A stretch of 7,161 nucleotides of DNA, taken from assembly GCA_029784825.1 (NCBI GenBank), contig JAFMAU010000086.1:1-7161 (forward strand), given 5' to 3'. This DNA comes from Nitrososphaerota archaeon. Its GTDB lineage: Archaea > Thermoproteota > Nitrososphaeria > Nitrososphaerales > UBA183. Position numbers and translations under genes: made by a program. A model generated the notes under the pieces. That model saw only the letters and a list, made by a program, of their open reading frames with translations, was not told where the DNA came from and searched no databases. Shown here in pieces: positions 6,119 to 7,161 of this stretch; the stretch's first letter is position 1, and the number at the start of each line of letters is the position of its first letter.

Positions 6119-6610
6119 TTGAGAGCTGACTCGGACAGGCTGCTCCCGATAGCGCTGGGGGCGGTCCCGGTGATCATAGTGCTTGCGCTTGCGATGACGA
6201 TGACCTTATCGGTGCAGGGGGCGCACACGCCTACTGGGACCACGAGCGCCGACCCCAGCGGCTCTTCCACGTCCACCGCCAGCACGGCGCGCTCTAGCTC
6301 TCAGCAGGGGAGCGGGTCGTCGTCGACGTCTTCCGCTTCGAGCTCGACGAGCACTACGACAACCGGGTCTTCGAGCACCACAGGGACGACCTCTTCGACC
6401 GGGACCTCCATGAAGTCAGGGTCTTCCACTACGACGACGACCTCGACGTCGGGCGGCACCACGACAACGACGAGCACTACAAGCCTGACCACGACGACGA
6501 CCACTACGGTCTCGACGACGACCACGACTACCACGACCGCGACCACGACGAACTCGACTTCCACGTCGACCAGCACAGGGACGTGCGTCCCCGTCGTCGG
6601 GTGCCTGTAG
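6119..6610 (+). CDS. N-anchored mucin-like Ser/Thr-rich protein with C-terminal CVPVVGCL tail
   Basis: 163 residues from a TTG start 6 nt after the winged-helix stop. Residues 1-7 are short and charged (Arg2, Arg7), then residues 8-33 are one hydrophobic segment (LLPIALGAVPVIIVLALAM...), an uncleaved anchor or signal peptide with the rest outside. Residues 35-155 are about three-quarters Ser plus Thr (I count 92 of 121), Ser-rich first and Thr-rich later. This is like mucin-type, heavily O-glycosylated stalks, which is inference. The last eight residues CVPVVGCL contain the only two cysteines, five residues apart, and recur almost unchanged at the end of the 6705 protein. I do not recognise a named family. 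The reading frame is supported by the anchor, the shared ends and the tight gene spacing; the low-complexity middle alone would not be convincing. It may be displayed on the surface with a disulphide-closed or otherwise modified tip. Confidence 0.8.
   Translation: MRADSDRLLPIALGAVPVIIVLALAMTMTLSVQGAHTPTGTTSADPSGSSTSTASTARSSSQQGSGSSSTSSASSSTSTTTTGSSSTTGTTSSTGTSMKSGSSTTTTTSTSGGTTTTTSTTSLTTTTTTTVSTTTTTTTTATTTNSTSTSTSTGTCVPVVGCL
6221..6583 (+). repeat. Ser/Thr codon low-complexity tract
   Basis: The codons of residues 35-155 are dominated by ACC, ACG, ACT, AGC and TCG in irregular order, giving DNA such as ACGACGACC repeats on the plus strand. The mixture of synonymous codons shows it is kept at protein level and is not a simple microsatellite. 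The tract also opens a spurious valine-rich frame on the minus strand. Confidence 0.75.
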
Positions 6611-6666
6611 CGGGCATCCGGGCGATGGGGCCGTGAGAAAGTTCCGTGACAATCATCACCAGTCCG

Positions 6667-6672
6667 TATAAG
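6667..6672 (+). promoter_or_regulatory. TATA box for the 6705 gene
   Basis: TATAAG within CCGTATAAGG is centred about 35 bp upstream of the TTG at 6705, giving a predicted start of transcription near 6696 and a leader of ~9 nt. It lies in the 94-nt gap after the mucin-like gene, so the second anchored protein can be transcribed separately. Confidence 0.5.
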
Positions 6673-6704
6673 GGGCGGACGAGGGGAACGACCGAAGACC
6701 AGCT

Positions 6705-6953
6705 TTGAAGGTGAGTCAGGACAGGATCTTGCCGCTCGCGCTAGGGGCAGTGCCGCTCCTGGTCGTGGTCGGGCTCGCACTGCTCATTGTGGCGACGGCG
6801 GGCGCGCCGGTCCAGCCGGCCGCTATCCCACCTCCCGGCGTGGCTGCCGCCACCACCGTTACCGGAGGAAACGCGACGCAGTCCGCGGCTTCCACGCAGG
6901 GAAGCTCGGGAGGGACCCCGGTCCTCTGCATCCCGATCTTAGGGTGCATCTGA
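6705..6953 (+). CDS. Small N-anchored protein with C-terminal CIPILGCI tail
   Basis: 82 residues from TTG. The N-terminus MKVSQDRILPLALGAVP followed by a Leu/Val-rich stretch (to ~residue 32) matches the anchor of the 6119 protein almost position for position: DR(L/I)LP(I/L)ALGAVP occupies residues 6-17 in both. The middle (33-73) is a short Ala/Pro/Gly/Ser/Thr-rich linker with a possible N-glycosylation sequon at NAT (56-58). The end CIPILGCI (75-82) has the same C-x-P-x-x-G-C-x spacing and position as the tail of the longer protein. The two genes are therefore paralogues with very different spacer lengths. I do not recognise a named family. By the positive-inside rule the C-terminus should be outside the cell. 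Confidence 0.75.
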   Translation: MKVSQDRILPLALGAVPLLVVVGLALLIVATAGAPVQPAAIPPPGVAAATTVTGGNATQSAASTQGSSGGTPVLCIPILGCI

Positions 6954-6971
6954 CGACCTGTGGGCAACCGA

Positions 6972-6978
6972 TTAAATA
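6972..6978 (+). promoter_or_regulatory. TATA box for the 7006 gene
   Basis: TTAAATA within CCGATTAAATAGG is the best TATA match in the window, centred about 31 bp upstream of the TTG at 7006. An inverted repeat AGGAA-N7-TTCCT (6978-6994) begins at its downstream edge and would overlap the initiation region. Confidence 0.6.
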
Positions 6979-7005
6979 GGAACGGCGCATTCCTGGTCAC
7001 GCGCG

Positions 7006-7161
7006 TTGAAGCGTAGAACCCCACGGGGAGTCTGGGCCCTGAGGGGCGTCACTTTGGCAATCGCCATCGTGGTGATAGTCGTCGTGGCCGCGGTGGCATA
7101 CTCCTCATACGAAGACTACACCGCCGTCAAGCCGTACATTTCGAACCCGCAGCACCCGGCG
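7006..7161 (+). CDS. N-terminally anchored protein, 3' partial
   Basis: Fifty-two codons are open from TTG 7006 to the window end. The start MKRRTPRGVWALRG is strongly basic and is followed by a hydrophobic segment (residues ~15-32, VTLAIAIVVIVVVAAVAY), then a polar, Tyr-rich stretch (SSYEDYTAVKPYISNPQHP). This is the pattern of a signal anchor with the body outside. It lacks the DR(L/I)LP motif of the two preceding anchored proteins. The strong TATA box upstream and the TTG-AAG start shared with the genes at 3004 and 6705 support it. Too little is present to assign a family. Confidence 0.7.
   Translation, partial: MKRRTPRGVWALRGVTLAIAIVVIVVVAAVAYSSYEDYTAVKPYISNPQHPA

Noticed and set aside
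6341..6560. ACGACG/ACCACG runs as a microsatellite or CRISPR-like array
   Set aside because: There is no fixed unit or spacer pattern; the order of synonymous Thr and Ser codons is irregular and the frame is open throughout.
6584..6607. C-terminal GCL/GCI as a CAAX-like prenylation box
   Set aside because: The second cysteine is next to last, not fourth from the end, and the tail is predicted to be outside the cell, where such prenylation is not known.
6301..6780. Minus-strand open frame of ~159 codons rich in valine
   Set aside because: It is the reverse complement of the Thr/Ser codon tract (ACC/ACG read as GGT/CGT in shifted frame gives Val runs) and has no promoter, family resemblance or sensible ends.

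Overview
This window reads as a G+C-rich archaeal chromosome segment. The archaeal call rests on a complete TFB (transcription factor B) gene, two small winged-helix proteins of the ArnR1-like/HTH_45 type that is abundant in Nitrososphaeria and Bathyarchaeia, heavy use of the AGG arginine codon, many TTG/GTG starts, and TATA-like boxes about 25-31 bp upstream of start codons, as expected for leaderless or near-leaderless transcripts. A lineage in Thermoproteota (Nitrososphaeria or Bathyarchaeia-like) is my inference; nothing here fixes it to genus. I see no tRNA, rRNA, CRISPR array or insertion sequence.

Layout. (1) Positions 1-1917 (+) hold a 5'-truncated secreted protein: hydrophobic leader, spherulin-4/GH135-like domain, Ser/Thr/Pro linker, then four tandem ~87-residue beta repeats. 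(2) Converging on it with a 20-nt gap is a minus-strand gene (2837-1938) for a left-handed beta-helix protein resembling the C-terminal half of archaeal GlmU-type sugar-1-phosphate acetyl/nucleotidyltransferases, preceded by a degenerate N-terminal domain. (3) A 166-bp divergent spacer carries two inverted repeats and separates it from a small winged-helix gene (3004). (4) Then follow TFB (3344) and, 12 nt later, a WbqC-family gene (4268). (5) A PIG-L/LmbE deacetylase (5058) has its own promoter and is followed within 5-6 nt by a second winged-helix gene (5765) and a mucin-like Ser/Thr-rich membrane-anchored protein (6119). (6) A second, shorter anchored protein (6705) shares both the N-terminal anchor and the last eight residues of the first. 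(7) A third N-anchored protein (7006) runs off the window.

How the parts may fit. The GH135-like hydrolase, GlmU-like acyltransferase, WbqC protein and PIG-L deacetylase all belong to families linked to (amino)sugar polymers or surface glycans. They sit beside a Ser/Thr-rich surface protein that would be a natural O-glycan acceptor, and beside three transcription proteins (one TFB, two winged-helix). I infer a cell-surface glycan/glycoprotein locus with local regulators. The most unusual signal is the pair of small anchored proteins with very different middles but the same N-terminal anchor motif and the same extreme C-terminal C-x-P-x-x-G-C-[LI] tail.
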